34,244 nt of DNA, from assembly GCA_015061845.1 (NCBI GenBank), contig SUVT01000017.1, positions 1 to 34,244 of the forward strand, read 5' to 3'. The notes beneath the pieces were generated by a model. That model saw only the letters and a program-made list of their open reading frames with translations. It did no database searches and was not told where the DNA came from. The stretch is from Lentisphaerota bacterium. Lineage in GTDB: Bacteria > Verrucomicrobiota > Lentisphaeria > Victivallales > UBA1829. Position numbers and translations under genes: made by a program. This document shows positions 1 through 7,410 of this stretch, piece after piece (the stretch's first letter is position 1; each line of letters begins with the position of its first letter).

Positions 1-903
1 AAATTCTTCGGACCTGCGGCAGGCGTGGTGCGTCAGTTCCACGAGGAGATGGAACTCGCCTGGGTAAAGCATGGCTACCTTTCCGGGAAATGGGACTATC
101 AGCGGGTCTGGAAAGAACTCTATCCCCCGGAATTCGTTGACCGGATGATGGGATTACTCAAAGATGCTGTAAAGCTGGCGGCGAAACAGGAACCTTACGC
201 CTACCGTACCCGTAAACTTCTGACCGGATATCAGGCATTTGAACGCAATTCCCGCATGTTCCGTGGAGGACAACACAAAACCAATCCTTACACAGTCTCT
301 GTTCCGCGGATTAACGGAAAACCAACTGCCGGAGACTGGAAAAAAGCTCTTGTTCTAAAAGATTTTACTGACAGCTTCAATATTAATAAACCGGATTCAA
401 AAACCGTTATATATCTGCTTCATGATGGAAAAAATCTCTATTTCAAAGCTCAATGCCGCATTCCCTCCGGTGTCGCCGGAGTTAAATGGGTTCCCTCTTC
501 CCTTGGAAAACGCGATGGTGTGCTTTGGAATTATGAAAGCATTGAACTGTTTTTGGGACGCGGTAAGGAGTGCTATCAGTTTATTTTAGCTCCGGACAAC
601 TGTCTGCTGGATCTTTTCATTTCCAATTCGCCAAAGAAAGCCGATAAGAAATGGAACTGTCAAAATGTTCTGTGGTCCACCAGCCGGAACGGACTTTCCT
701 GGGAAGCTTTCCTGACAGTTCCTTTGGATGAGTTGAGATTTACGGAGAAAGTTCCGAAGCAGGGATTCCGTTTCAATGCCTACCGTACCAGTCGTTTCAA
801 TATGCCCGGCGAACCGGAAAAATGGGAACAATGCTGCTATCTTCCGACATTCGGCGGATTCCGGAACATCGATCGGTTCGGCACACTGATACTGTCAAAA
901 TAA
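1..903 (+). CDS. DUF4838 / CBM9-like protein, C-terminal part (5' end outside window)
   Basis: The frame is open from the first base, so the gene starts upstream and only about 300 C-terminal residues are present. The first 85 or so residues (GPAAGVVRQFHEEMELAW, then helices ending near YQAFERNSRMF) resemble the C-terminal helical part of DUF4838 proteins, which are glycoside-hydrolase-like. From about residue 95 to the end there is a beta-rich domain of the CBM9/DOMON type: a 'ESIELFLG' strand, 'WEAFLTVPLDELRF', and 'FRFNAYRTSRF' near the end. The same fold recurs in the gene at 9237. The role is probably binding or cleavage of a plant or host glycan outside the cytoplasm, but no signal peptide can be checked because the N-terminus is missing. 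The DUF4838 assignment is from recalled family resemblance; the CBM9-like part is the firmer call. Confidence 0.75.
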   Translation, partial: KFFGPAAGVVRQFHEEMELAWVKHGYLSGKWDYQRVWKELYPPEFVDRMMGLLKDAVKLAAKQEPYAYRTRKLLTGYQAFERNSRMFRGGQHKTNPYTVSVPRINGKPTAGDWKKALVLKDFTDSFNINKPDSKTVIYLLHDGKNLYFKAQCRIPSGVAGVKWVPSSLGKRDGVLWNYESIELFLGRGKECYQFILAPDNCLLDLFISNSPKKADKKWNCQNVLWSTSRNGLSWEAFLTVPLDELRFTEKVPKQGFRFNAYRTSRFNMPGEPEKWEQCCYLPTFGGFRNIDRFGTLILSK

Positions 904-908
904 TTAAG

Positions 909-960
909 TTGAAATATCATCAAGCACAAAGGCGCAGAGCAAAATAAAAAAATATTTCAA
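909..960. repeat. 9-bp inverted repeat after the DUF4838 gene
   Basis: TTGAAATAT (909-917) is matched by ATATTTCAA (952-960), with 34 bp between them. A shorter pair, ATCAAG and CTTGAT (ends near 968), lies just inside and outside it. There is no clear T-run, so this is at best a weak terminator. The spacer carries an AAGGCGCAGAG stretch. Confidence 0.35.
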
Positions 961-1052
961 TCCTTGATAAAAGGGAAGTTTGCGCCGGTGTCTGACAAAC
1001 TGACTTAACCGGTCCATGCTCTCTTTTTCGTAAATTCCAGTTGCTCCGGCAA

Positions 1053-1080
1053 TTGACTTTTCTGATTTTAGAGCTATATT
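1053..1080 (+). promoter_or_regulatory. Sigma70-type promoter of the acetyl esterase gene
   Basis: TTGACT at 1053-1058 and TATATT at 1075-1080 are separated by 16 bp. Transcription would begin near 1087, giving a leader of about 58 nt before the ATG at 1145. This supports the downstream start codon over the upstream in-frame one at 1091. Confidence 0.6.
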
Positions 1081-1144
1081 TCCTAACAGCTTGTTTAAAA
1101 TATTCGCAATTTTGTGGATGTTATCTAACGGAAAGGTTGATTTT

Positions 1145-2440
1145 ATGACTAGATTTGTGTTCTTGCTGTTGTTCCTTGCAGTTCATGTGCTGGCTGATGA
1201 TTATAAGCTTTCAATAAAGAGTGACCGGGACTGGAAACTGAAAATCAATGAGCCTGTACAGTTTTCTGTCTGTGTGATGCAGGAAAATCCGCTCCGGGAA
1301 GTCAAAGGAAAAAAAGTCAGCTATATTGTAAAAGTCGACGGCATGGAGAAAGCTTCCGGAACGCTGCTTTCCGGAGGATCTGTTAAATATTCTGTTCCTC
1401 ATCCCGGCTGGATCAATGTCCAGTTTTCACTCCTGGATGATTCCGGAAAGGTGGTTGAGTTCAAAGATAAAAACGGAAAAACGAAACCTGTAAGTGCCGG
1501 AATGGGGGCTTTGGTCGAGCCGGAAAAACTTCGTCCCGGCATGAAGAAACCCGATGATTTTGATGCGTTCTGGGATGAACAGCGGAAAATTCTGGATAAA
1601 GTTCCCCTGAAAGCAAAATTAACTGAAGTCGAACCATCCCCCCAACAGAAAGGACGTTTCCGGTGCTATGATGTCCAGGTGGATTGTGCAGGAGGCATGC
1701 CGGTTTCCGGATATCTCTGTGTGCCGCGTAATGCCAAAAATAAATCTCTACCGGCAGTTGTTTCCTTTCACGGGGCAGGTGTCCGTTCATCCATCAAAAG
1801 TACACAGCTGACACCTGCTTTGTATTTAGATATCAATTCTCATGGGATCCCCAATGGAAAGCCACTGGAATATTACAGGGCTCTTGCAAAAAATGAGCTG
1901 CGTTCCTATTGGAACCGCGGGGCAGGGGATCGGGAGACTTTTTATTTTCGCGGAATGTTTTTCCGGGTGATGCGGGCATTGGATTATATCAAAAGCAGAC
2001 CAGAATGGAACGGAAAAGTGTTGATCGTACAGGGAATGAGTATGGGCGGTGCGCAGGCTTTGGCTGCAGCTGCATTGGATCCTCAGGTGACTTTGTGTAC
2101 CGTTTCCGTTCCGGCATTGATGGATCATGGCGGATCTCTTGCCGTTCCTGCACGGGAACCCGGTTGGCCCAGACTGTTTGATGTCCGCAAACGGGAACCC
2201 GATCCTGCAAGAATGAAAACGGCTCCTTATTATGATAATATCTTTTTATCCGACCGAATCAAAGCAGAGGTTTTCCTCAGTACCGGTTTGAATGATTTTA
2301 TCTGCTGTCCCACAAGTATTTTCGTACTTTATAACCGTCTTGGAGTAAAGAAATCCATAGAGGTCTATCCTGCCGGGAATCATTACACCTCATATTCCGC
2401 ATTATGGAAAGAACGTTATAACGAGCTGTTGGCACAGTAA
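1145..2440 (+). CDS. Secreted acetyl esterase, AXE1/CE7 (cephalosporin-C deacetylase-like)
   Basis: This 431-aa alpha/beta hydrolase should remove acetyl groups from sugars such as acetylated xylan or xylo-oligosaccharides. Residues 1-17 form a signal peptide with cleavage after VLA, before DDYKLS. Residues 20-125 look like an added Ig-like beta domain. The CE7 catalytic domain follows, with 'FRGMFFRVMRALDYIKSRPE' immediately before the nucleophile motif GMSMGG (Ser299), then Asp384 in STGLNDF and His413 in GNHYTS. CE7 enzymes usually have GxSQGG, so Met in place of Gln is a variation. The ATG at 1145 was chosen because GGAAAGG lies 8 nt upstream and the signal peptide begins there. The in-frame start at 1091 would add a peptide without a ribosome site. 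It stands alone between its own promoter and terminator. Confidence 0.85.
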   Translation: MTRFVFLLLFLAVHVLADDYKLSIKSDRDWKLKINEPVQFSVCVMQENPLREVKGKKVSYIVKVDGMEKASGTLLSGGSVKYSVPHPGWINVQFSLLDDSGKVVEFKDKNGKTKPVSAGMGALVEPEKLRPGMKKPDDFDAFWDEQRKILDKVPLKAKLTEVEPSPQQKGRFRCYDVQVDCAGGMPVSGYLCVPRNAKNKSLPAVVSFHGAGVRSSIKSTQLTPALYLDINSHGIPNGKPLEYYRALAKNELRSYWNRGAGDRETFYFRGMFFRVMRALDYIKSRPEWNGKVLIVQGMSMGGAQALAAAALDPQVTLCTVSVPALMDHGGSLAVPAREPGWPRLFDVRKREPDPARMKTAPYYDNIFLSDRIKAEVFLSTGLNDFICCPTSIFVLYNRLGVKKSIEVYPAGNHYTSYSALWKERYNELLAQ

Positions 2441-2460
2441 ATAAAACCGGGGAAAACCCT

Positions 2461-2489
2461 TGCAAAAAACAGATGTTTTGCAGTTTTTT
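2461..2489 (+). terminator. Intrinsic terminator of the acetyl esterase gene
   Basis: TGCAAAA (2461-2467) pairs with TTTTGCA (2476-2482), followed by G and six Ts (2484-2489). Confidence 0.65.
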
Positions 2490-2493
2490 CCGG

Positions 2494-2521
2494 TTGTAAT
2501 ATGAAAAAAGAATTGTATATT
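2494..2521 (+). promoter_or_regulatory. Putative promoter of the first MATE gene
   Basis: TTGTAA (2494-2499) and TATATT (2516-2521) are 16 bp apart. Transcription would start about 25 nt before the ATG at 2554. The -35 box is weak. Confidence 0.45.
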
Positions 2522-2553
2522 ATCACTCAATTAAAATATTGAGGATTTCTGTC

Positions 2554-3963
2554 ATGAGTGACGATAAAAAATATAAGATGGACATGTGCCACGGATCTCT
2601 CTTCCGGCAAATTTTCCAATTTTCGCTCCCACTGATCGCAACCAATATTATGATCCTGATGTTCCATGCGGCAGACTTGATCGTGCTGGGACAATTTGCT
2701 CCGGCAGAAGTCAGGACAGCTGCGACAGCAGCAGTCGGGGCGACAGCTGCATTGAGTATTCTGCTGCTGGTCTTCTTTTTCGGTTTCGGTGCCGGGGTCA
2801 ACTCTATCACTGCCCGCTATATCGGGGCAAAAGATTATAAAAAAGTAAGCCGGACAGTCCATACCTCCATTGCGCTTGGAGTAGCATCCGGACTCATCGT
2901 TGCTGTCCTCGGAGTGTTGTGTTCCCGGCCGGTTCTGGTGTGGATGGATACGCCGGAAGATGTGTTGGATAAAGCGACTCTTTATCTCCAGATTTGCAGT
3001 ATCGGATTGCCTTTTACCGTTCTGTATACCATTGGTTCTTCTATTTTGCGGGCGGTCGGTGATACGAAACGGCCTTTGATCTATATTGCAATCGCAGGAG
3101 TTGTCAATGTGCTGCTCAATCTGTTTTTCGTGCTTGTCTGCAAAATGGATGCTGCCGGAGTGGCTCTTGCAACAAAAATTTCCAATATCCTTTCTGCCTT
3201 CCTTGTTTTGCATACCCTACACAAGTCCAGCGGTGCGATCCGGCTGCTTTTCAAACACATCCGTTTCCACTGGGCAGAATTGAAAGAGGTCTTATGGATC
3301 GGGATCCCAGCAGGGATTCAGGGGGCACTTTATTGCGTTTCCAACGTTTTTATTCAATCAGCGGTCAACACTCTGGGCAGCAGCGCAATGGCTGGAAATG
3401 CCGCCTGTCAAAGTCTGGAAGGGGTGGCAACCGTTGCAAACGGAGCATATTATCAGAGTTCCATGAGCTTTACCGGACAGAATCTCGGTGGAAAAAAATA
3501 CAAACGCGTGATCCGCAGTATTTTTATCTGTCTGCTCTATACTACGGTATTTTCTCTGGTCTCCTGCGGTATTTTCCTGATGTTTGGAAAACCTCTTCTG
3601 GGATTTTATAATCCGGATCCAAAAGTGATAGAATGGGGGATGCAGCGGTTCGGAATCATGATGTGCACCTACTTTCTGGGCGCAATCATGGATGCGATTT
3701 CCGGTTCTCTCCGTGGTCTTGGACATTCCGTTAAGCCGACGATCACAACAGTCTTCGGAACATGTGTGTTCCGTATTTTCTGGGTGATGGCAGTCTTCCC
3801 GAACCCTGACAATTTGACCCAGCTCATGGTTTCTTATCCGATTTCATGGCTCTTGATTTCTGTGATCAACGGGATCATTCTCTTCTGGGTTTGCAGGAAG
3901 ATGCTCAAGCAAGCCCGTGATGAAGGAATGCTTTATCTGCAAACTCACGGTCATGCTGCCTGA
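2554..3963 (+). CDS. MATE family multidrug/metabolite efflux transporter
   Basis: This 469-aa protein has about twelve hydrophobic segments in two similar halves, as expected for a MATE cation:drug antiporter in the inner membrane. Typical family sequences are visible: 'LFRQIFQFSLPLIATNIMIL' in the first helix, 'GFGAGVNSITARYIGAKD' after the second, and 'GNAACQSLEGVATVANGAYYQSS' in the second half. Length fits the family. The ATG at 2554 is preceded by GAGGA 8 nt upstream; the TTG at 2539 lies upstream of that site and is not needed. It is monocistronic, ending at the strong hairpin that follows. The substrate cannot be read from sequence. The second MATE gene in this window (25340-26701) is a distant homologue and not a tandem copy. 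Confidence 0.9.
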   Translation: MSDDKKYKMDMCHGSLFRQIFQFSLPLIATNIMILMFHAADLIVLGQFAPAEVRTAATAAVGATAALSILLLVFFFGFGAGVNSITARYIGAKDYKKVSRTVHTSIALGVASGLIVAVLGVLCSRPVLVWMDTPEDVLDKATLYLQICSIGLPFTVLYTIGSSILRAVGDTKRPLIYIAIAGVVNVLLNLFFVLVCKMDAAGVALATKISNILSAFLVLHTLHKSSGAIRLLFKHIRFHWAELKEVLWIGIPAGIQGALYCVSNVFIQSAVNTLGSSAMAGNAACQSLEGVATVANGAYYQSSMSFTGQNLGGKKYKRVIRSIFICLLYTTVFSLVSCGIFLMFGKPLLGFYNPDPKVIEWGMQRFGIMMCTYFLGAIMDAISGSLRGLGHSVKPTITTVFGTCVFRIFWVMAVFPNPDNLTQLMVSYPISWLLISVINGIILFWVCRKMLKQARDEGMLYLQTHGHAA

Positions 3964-3977
3964 TTGATTTTTTCAGC

Positions 3978-4017
3978 AAAAAAACGCTCCGGATTTTTTT
4001 ACTTCCGGAGCGTTTTT
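3978..4017. terminator. Bidirectional intrinsic terminator between convergent genes
   Basis: AACGCTCCGGA (3983-3993) pairs with TCCGGAGCGTT (4004-4014). A run of seven As lies on the left and six Ts on the right, so the hairpin can end both the MATE transcript (plus) and the ROK-like kinase transcript (minus). Confidence 0.85.
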
Positions 4018-4043
4018 TATTACTGATTGAGGCAATCTCAAAC

Positions 4044-5444
4044 TCAGATCATGGGAAGACTTGCAGCTGCAACTGCCTGACCATGTCTGCGTCCTTTTTC
4101 ATCAGGAATGCTGAATTCGATCTTCTTGGTGAGTTCGGGGAAGATTTCATCCAGAACACGACGTGCTTCAGCAAGGATGATATCTCCGCCGCCGCCGCTT
4201 GTCACACGACCGAGGATCAGCAGCTTTTCAACATCATAGAAGTCGAAGTAGCGTGCAATGGTGCAGCCGAAGCAGACACCGATGGTTTCAAAGATCTTCT
4301 TGGTGCGTTCATCGCCTTTGTCGAACATAGCCTGAACTTCTTTCAGACGGACAGCCAGAGGCATATCTTCGGGGAAGTCGATTCCTGCCTGTTTTGCCAG
4401 ACGTGCCACACCCTGCTGTGAGAAGTACTGAACACCGCAGCCGAGGTCGCCGGACCATTCGTCAGCTGGAGCACCGCAGCGGTAGTCAACGGGGACAAAT
4501 GCCAGTTCGTTCAGCCAGTCGGTGATGTTGCCTTCGCGGTTTACATATCCGCCAGCCATGGAGGTTCCCATGGAGACACCAAGCACGCAGTTTGCGTTCA
4601 TATCCATGGAACCGGCAAGAGCGGTGACTTCGCCGTCGTTCACGACTTCAAAGGGAACGTTCCAGTCTTTTGCGAGATCCAGGAAGATGTCGCGGACGCA
4701 GCTTTCAAAGTTTTCTTCGGGCACGCCGCGGAAGAGAGAAGCCAGACGGACACGGTTCTGAACATAGACACCAGCGGAGCTTCCGCCGATTGCATCGACT
4801 CTGGGAAGGTGTGCAGCCGCACGTTTCAGAGAGTCATTGATACCTGCTTTGTGGTATTCGGGATCTTTCTGGAAGTAGGGGTCCCAGGTAACTTCTTCGG
4901 TGAAGACAACTTCGCCGTCGATCACAGCGGCGCACTTACGGTCGGAACCGCCAAGGTCGAAACCGATTCTGCAGCCGTCGAGGTGACGTCCGAGGGGCTG
5001 GGAGGGTTCCACGTTCTTCGGAGCATCAGCCAGATCAGCATAGACAACTTCCATGGGTGCGGAGTAGATCTTTGCCATCATACGGAAGTCGAAGTCGCGT
5101 TCTGCGCCGGAAGCGTAGATTTTTGCAACTTCATCGGCTACAGCTTTGTCGCCTGCGATGGTGACTTTGTGTCCGCCCTTGAGCCAGAGCAGAGTTTTGA
5201 CCAGACGTTCCACATGACGGACAGCTGCTGCCAGTTCTTCTGCGGAAGCGTTGTCGAACACGACTGTTTCGTAGGTGCTGACACTTTCGGGGTTGCGTTC
5301 GATGGCGATGATCAGTTTTTTAGATCTGCCGGATTCAGAAACTGCTTTTTTGTAAGCTCTGTCCCAGAGAACAGCTGCGCTGAATTCGGGATCAAGAACC
5401 GGTGTGATAGCGGGTTTCGCCGCAAGGTTCAGTTTTTCAATCAT
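4044..5444 (-). CDS. ROK-like / ASKHA sugar kinase-like protein with N-terminal extension
   Basis: This 466-aa cytoplasmic protein carries ROK/hexokinase (actin-like ATPase) signatures. The phosphate-1 loop is GFDLGGSDRK (161-170), a likely catalytic Asp270 lies in VVNDGEVTALAG, and a phosphate-2 loop GVSMGTSMAGG spans 289-299. These suggest ATP-dependent phosphorylation of a hexose or related substrate. Two points are unusual: about 155 residues precede the first nucleotide loop, and the ROK zinc signature (CxCGxxGCxE) is absent. It may therefore be a distinct ASKHA branch and not a classical glucokinase. The ATG at 5444 has GGAG 8 nt upstream; a longer in-frame start near 5501 lies in the promoter region and is unlikely. 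The gene is divergent from the CocE-type hydrolase at 5705. Confidence 0.75.
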   Translation of the reverse strand: MIEKLNLAAKPAITPVLDPEFSAAVLWDRAYKKAVSESGRSKKLIIAIERNPESVSTYETVVFDNASAEELAAAVRHVERLVKTLLWLKGGHKVTIAGDKAVADEVAKIYASGAERDFDFRMMAKIYSAPMEVVYADLADAPKNVEPSQPLGRHLDGCRIGFDLGGSDRKCAAVIDGEVVFTEEVTWDPYFQKDPEYHKAGINDSLKRAAAHLPRVDAIGGSSAGVYVQNRVRLASLFRGVPEENFESCVRDIFLDLAKDWNVPFEVVNDGEVTALAGSMDMNANCVLGVSMGTSMAGGYVNREGNITDWLNELAFVPVDYRCGAPADEWSGDLGCGVQYFSQQGVARLAKQAGIDFPEDMPLAVRLKEVQAMFDKGDERTKKIFETIGVCFGCTIARYFDFYDVEKLLILGRVTSGGGGDIILAEARRVLDEIFPELTKKIEFSIPDEKGRRHGQAVAAASLPMI

Positions 5445-5491
5445 TTCAAAAACTCCATTTTGTGTTATGGTTAAAAAATGTTGACAGAGGT

Positions 5492-5520
5492 AGTTTACCA
5501 CATCTTCCGGAAAAATACAA
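5492..5520 (-). promoter_or_regulatory. Promoter of the ROK-like kinase gene
   Basis: On the minus strand, TTGTAT (5520-5515) and TAAACT (5497-5492) are 17 bp apart. The spacer contains TCCGGAAGATG, also found inside the promoter at 28633-28660. Confidence 0.6.
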
Positions 5521-5528
5521 GGTATCTT

Positions 5529-5537
5529 TCAGAATAT
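5529..5537 (+). promoter_or_regulatory. Candidate regulator site, copy 1 (TCAGAATAT)
   Basis: The nonamer TCAGAATAT at 5529-5537 recurs at 5664-5672. This copy lies just upstream of the kinase -35 box, a usual place for a regulator of the minus-strand promoter. Confidence 0.35.
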
Positions 5538-5544
5538 TAGATGT

Positions 5545-5562
5545 GGAAAATTGACATTTTCC
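5545..5562. repeat. 7-bp inverted repeat in the divergent intergenic region
   Basis: GGAAAAT (5545-5551), TGAC, ATTTTCC (5556-5562) form a perfect inverted repeat between the two divergent promoters. It could be an operator; there is no T-run to suggest a terminator. Confidence 0.35.
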
Positions 5563-5646
5563 GCTGAAAGCAGACTCCACATTTATTTCCAAAGCGTTTT
5601 TTATCATCATCCCGAAGTCAAATTCAGAAAAAAAATTTTTTCTCTC

Positions 5647-5675
5647 TTGAAAATATTCCAATGTCAGAATATAGT
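5647..5675 (+). promoter_or_regulatory. Promoter of the CocE-type hydrolase gene
   Basis: TTGAAA (5647-5652) and TATAGT (5670-5675) are 17 bp apart, about 30 nt before the ATG at 5705. Confidence 0.65.
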
Positions 5676-5680
5676 ATTCT
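5664..5680. promoter_or_regulatory. Palindromic candidate operator over the -10 box
   Basis: AGAATA-TAG-TATTCT (5666-5680) is a perfect 6-bp inverted repeat that covers the -10 box of the CocE promoter. It begins with the second copy of TCAGAATAT. A protein bound here should block transcription of the hydrolase. Confidence 0.45.
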
Positions 5681-5704
5681 CAGATACAAAAGGAGAAATC
5701 GAAT

Positions 5705-7306
5705 ATGAATCCGGAAATCAACAATATACTTCTTGAATATATGATCCCGATGCGGGATGGTGTAAAACTTTATACTCTCGTTCAACTTCCCGGACCGGAA
5801 GGAAATTTCCCAACCATCATCAAACGGAATCCCTATGCTGATGTCACACCGGAAATGGAACGGTTCCGGACGGAAAATACTCATGGTTATGCAATCGTTT
5901 ATCAGGAGTGCCGCGGAACCGGAAGAAGCGAAGGCGACTGTATTCCGTACATCAACGAACATAATGATGGACTTGACACTCTTGACTGGATCCGGAAACA
6001 GGATTTTTACAACGGAGAACTTTTTCTTGAGGGCGCAAGTTATCTCAGTTCTGTTCACCTCTCCTATCTGAAAACCAATCAGCCGGATATCAAAGCCGCA
6101 TGTCTGATGGTTCAGGACTCCGAACGGTATAACATTATCTACCGCAACGGCTTTTTCAAACCGGGACTGCATGGAAACTGGGCAGTCAATATGTATAAGA
6201 AAAAAAAGTTCCGGAAAAAGAATTTTGCATTAGAAACATTCCGTACACTTCCGTTGAAAGGTTTCACCGAAAAAGTTTACGGGGAACGTGCAGAGTTTCT
6301 GGAAGAAGAGATTTCCCACCCCGATCCGGCAGACCCGTTCTGGAAGTCTATTGAAGGCGGCTCAGATTACTCCGGAGCCATCCACGAAAGCAATGTCCCT
6401 GTTCTGCTGACAACGGGGTTCTATGATATTTATACAGACGGCATCTTTGATATCTGGAATACTCTCCCTGAGGCCCGCAGAAAAGATTGTGCAATGATCG
6501 TTTCCCCATACGATCACGGCTGGAGTGGATATGACCGGGAGGGAATGCCTGTTTTCCCGAATGCGAAAATCTTTGAAGTCTGCCCCGATTTCGTTTATCT
6601 CTGGTTCGATCATTTCCGGACCGGAACTCCATTGGAATTTATCAAACGCGGAGAGATCGTTTACTATCCCATGTTCAACGGTCCATGGCAGCATGAAAAA
6701 TTTTTGTCAAAAGGTTCAAAAACGGTCAGATTCTATCCTGATCAGACAGGAAAACTTGCCGCAGCCCAAGGAGAAAAAGGAGAAATCACTTATCTTTACA
6801 ATCCTTATGCACCGGCGGGATTCAAAGGCAGCGGCTGCTATACTTTCGGTGGAATGCAGTATCAGGATCCGCCGAATTCCAGATATGATATTATCTCTTT
6901 CCTGTCAGCCCCTTTTGAAAAAGATTCTCTGCTGAAAGGAAAAAGTTCTTTGGATCTGCATGTAAAATCTACCGCTCCCGACACTTGCTTTTATGTCCGC
7001 TTGAGCATTGTCCGGGAAGATGGAACTTTGACTTTACGGGATGATATTGATTCACTCTGCAGGACAAATCCGGATTATCAGCCGGGGAAAACTGCAGTGC
7101 TTCATTTTGATTTTACAGAACACTGTTGTGAGGTCAGAAAAGGAGAGCAGATCCGGCTGGATGTCTCATCCTCCTGTGTTCCGCATTTTCTCGTTCACAC
7201 AAACCGGAAAGGTCCTATGTCAGAGCAAACCGGAGCAGATACCGCATACAACACGATTTGTACCGGAGATTCTGTGCTGACGCTGTACTTCGATGAACTC
7301 TGCTGA
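5705..7306 (+). CDS. CocE/NonD (X-Pro dipeptidyl-peptidase S15-type) hydrolase
   Basis: This 533-aa serine hydrolase belongs to the CocE/S15 group, whose members cleave acyl esters, alpha-amino acid esters or X-Pro peptides. The catalytic set is visible: Ser112 in GASYLSS, after the 'QECRGTGRSEGD' segment typical of the family (66-78), Asp241 in TTGFYDIYTDG, and His271 in SPYDHGW. The C-terminal part from about residue 330 has the beta-rich jelly-roll character of the S15 C-terminal domain. There is no signal peptide, so it should act in the cytoplasm, perhaps on an imported ester or peptide. The start has AGGAGA 9 nt upstream. It is divergent from a ROK-like kinase, and the two may share regulator sites. 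The substrate is unknown. Confidence 0.85.
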   Translation: MNPEINNILLEYMIPMRDGVKLYTLVQLPGPEGNFPTIIKRNPYADVTPEMERFRTENTHGYAIVYQECRGTGRSEGDCIPYINEHNDGLDTLDWIRKQDFYNGELFLEGASYLSSVHLSYLKTNQPDIKAACLMVQDSERYNIIYRNGFFKPGLHGNWAVNMYKKKKFRKKNFALETFRTLPLKGFTEKVYGERAEFLEEEISHPDPADPFWKSIEGGSDYSGAIHESNVPVLLTTGFYDIYTDGIFDIWNTLPEARRKDCAMIVSPYDHGWSGYDREGMPVFPNAKIFEVCPDFVYLWFDHFRTGTPLEFIKRGEIVYYPMFNGPWQHEKFLSKGSKTVRFYPDQTGKLAAAQGEKGEITYLYNPYAPAGFKGSGCYTFGGMQYQDPPNSRYDIISFLSAPFEKDSLLKGKSSLDLHVKSTAPDTCFYVRLSIVREDGTLTLRDDIDSLCRTNPDYQPGKTAVLHFDFTEHCCEVRKGEQIRLDVSSSCVPHFLVHTNRKGPMSEQTGADTAYNTICTGDSVLTLYFDELC

Positions 7307-7342
7307 CGGCAAAAAATCAGGAAAAAAGATTCTTCAGACTAC

Positions 7343-7371
7343 TTGACAATTTTTTTGTTCTGGTATATAAT
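7343..7371 (+). promoter_or_regulatory. Perfect consensus sigma70 promoter of the GntR operon
   Basis: TTGACA (7343-7348) and TATAAT (7366-7371) are separated by exactly 17 bp, matching both consensus boxes. It lies 40 bp before the regulator start and is the only clear promoter for the six genes that follow. Confidence 0.85.
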
Positions 7372-7380
7372 AAGTATATA
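7364..7380. promoter_or_regulatory. Candidate autoregulatory operator (TATATA-ATAAG-TATATA)
   Basis: TATATA (7364-7369) and TATATA (7375-7380) form a 6-5-6 inverted repeat lying on the -10 box and the start site. GntR-type regulators bind such dyads, so the regulator encoded next may repress its own operon. A/T richness makes chance occurrence possible. Confidence 0.4.
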
Positions 7381-7410
7381 TTCAAATCCAGACAGGAAAA
7401 TGCAGTTATC

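Noticed and set aside
909-1000. AAGGCGCAGAG-containing stretch, considered as the relic of a dispersed repeat
   Set aside because: Only one short copy is seen in the window, which is not enough to call a repeat family.
1091-1144. Upstream start of the acetyl esterase
   Set aside because: It starts within a few bases of the predicted transcription start, has no ribosome site and would push the signal peptide away from the N-terminus.
4809-5474. A 221-codon plus-strand frame opposite the ROK-like kinase
   Set aside because: It mirrors a conserved gene, is Cys/Phe-rich in an unnatural way and lacks a ribosome site.
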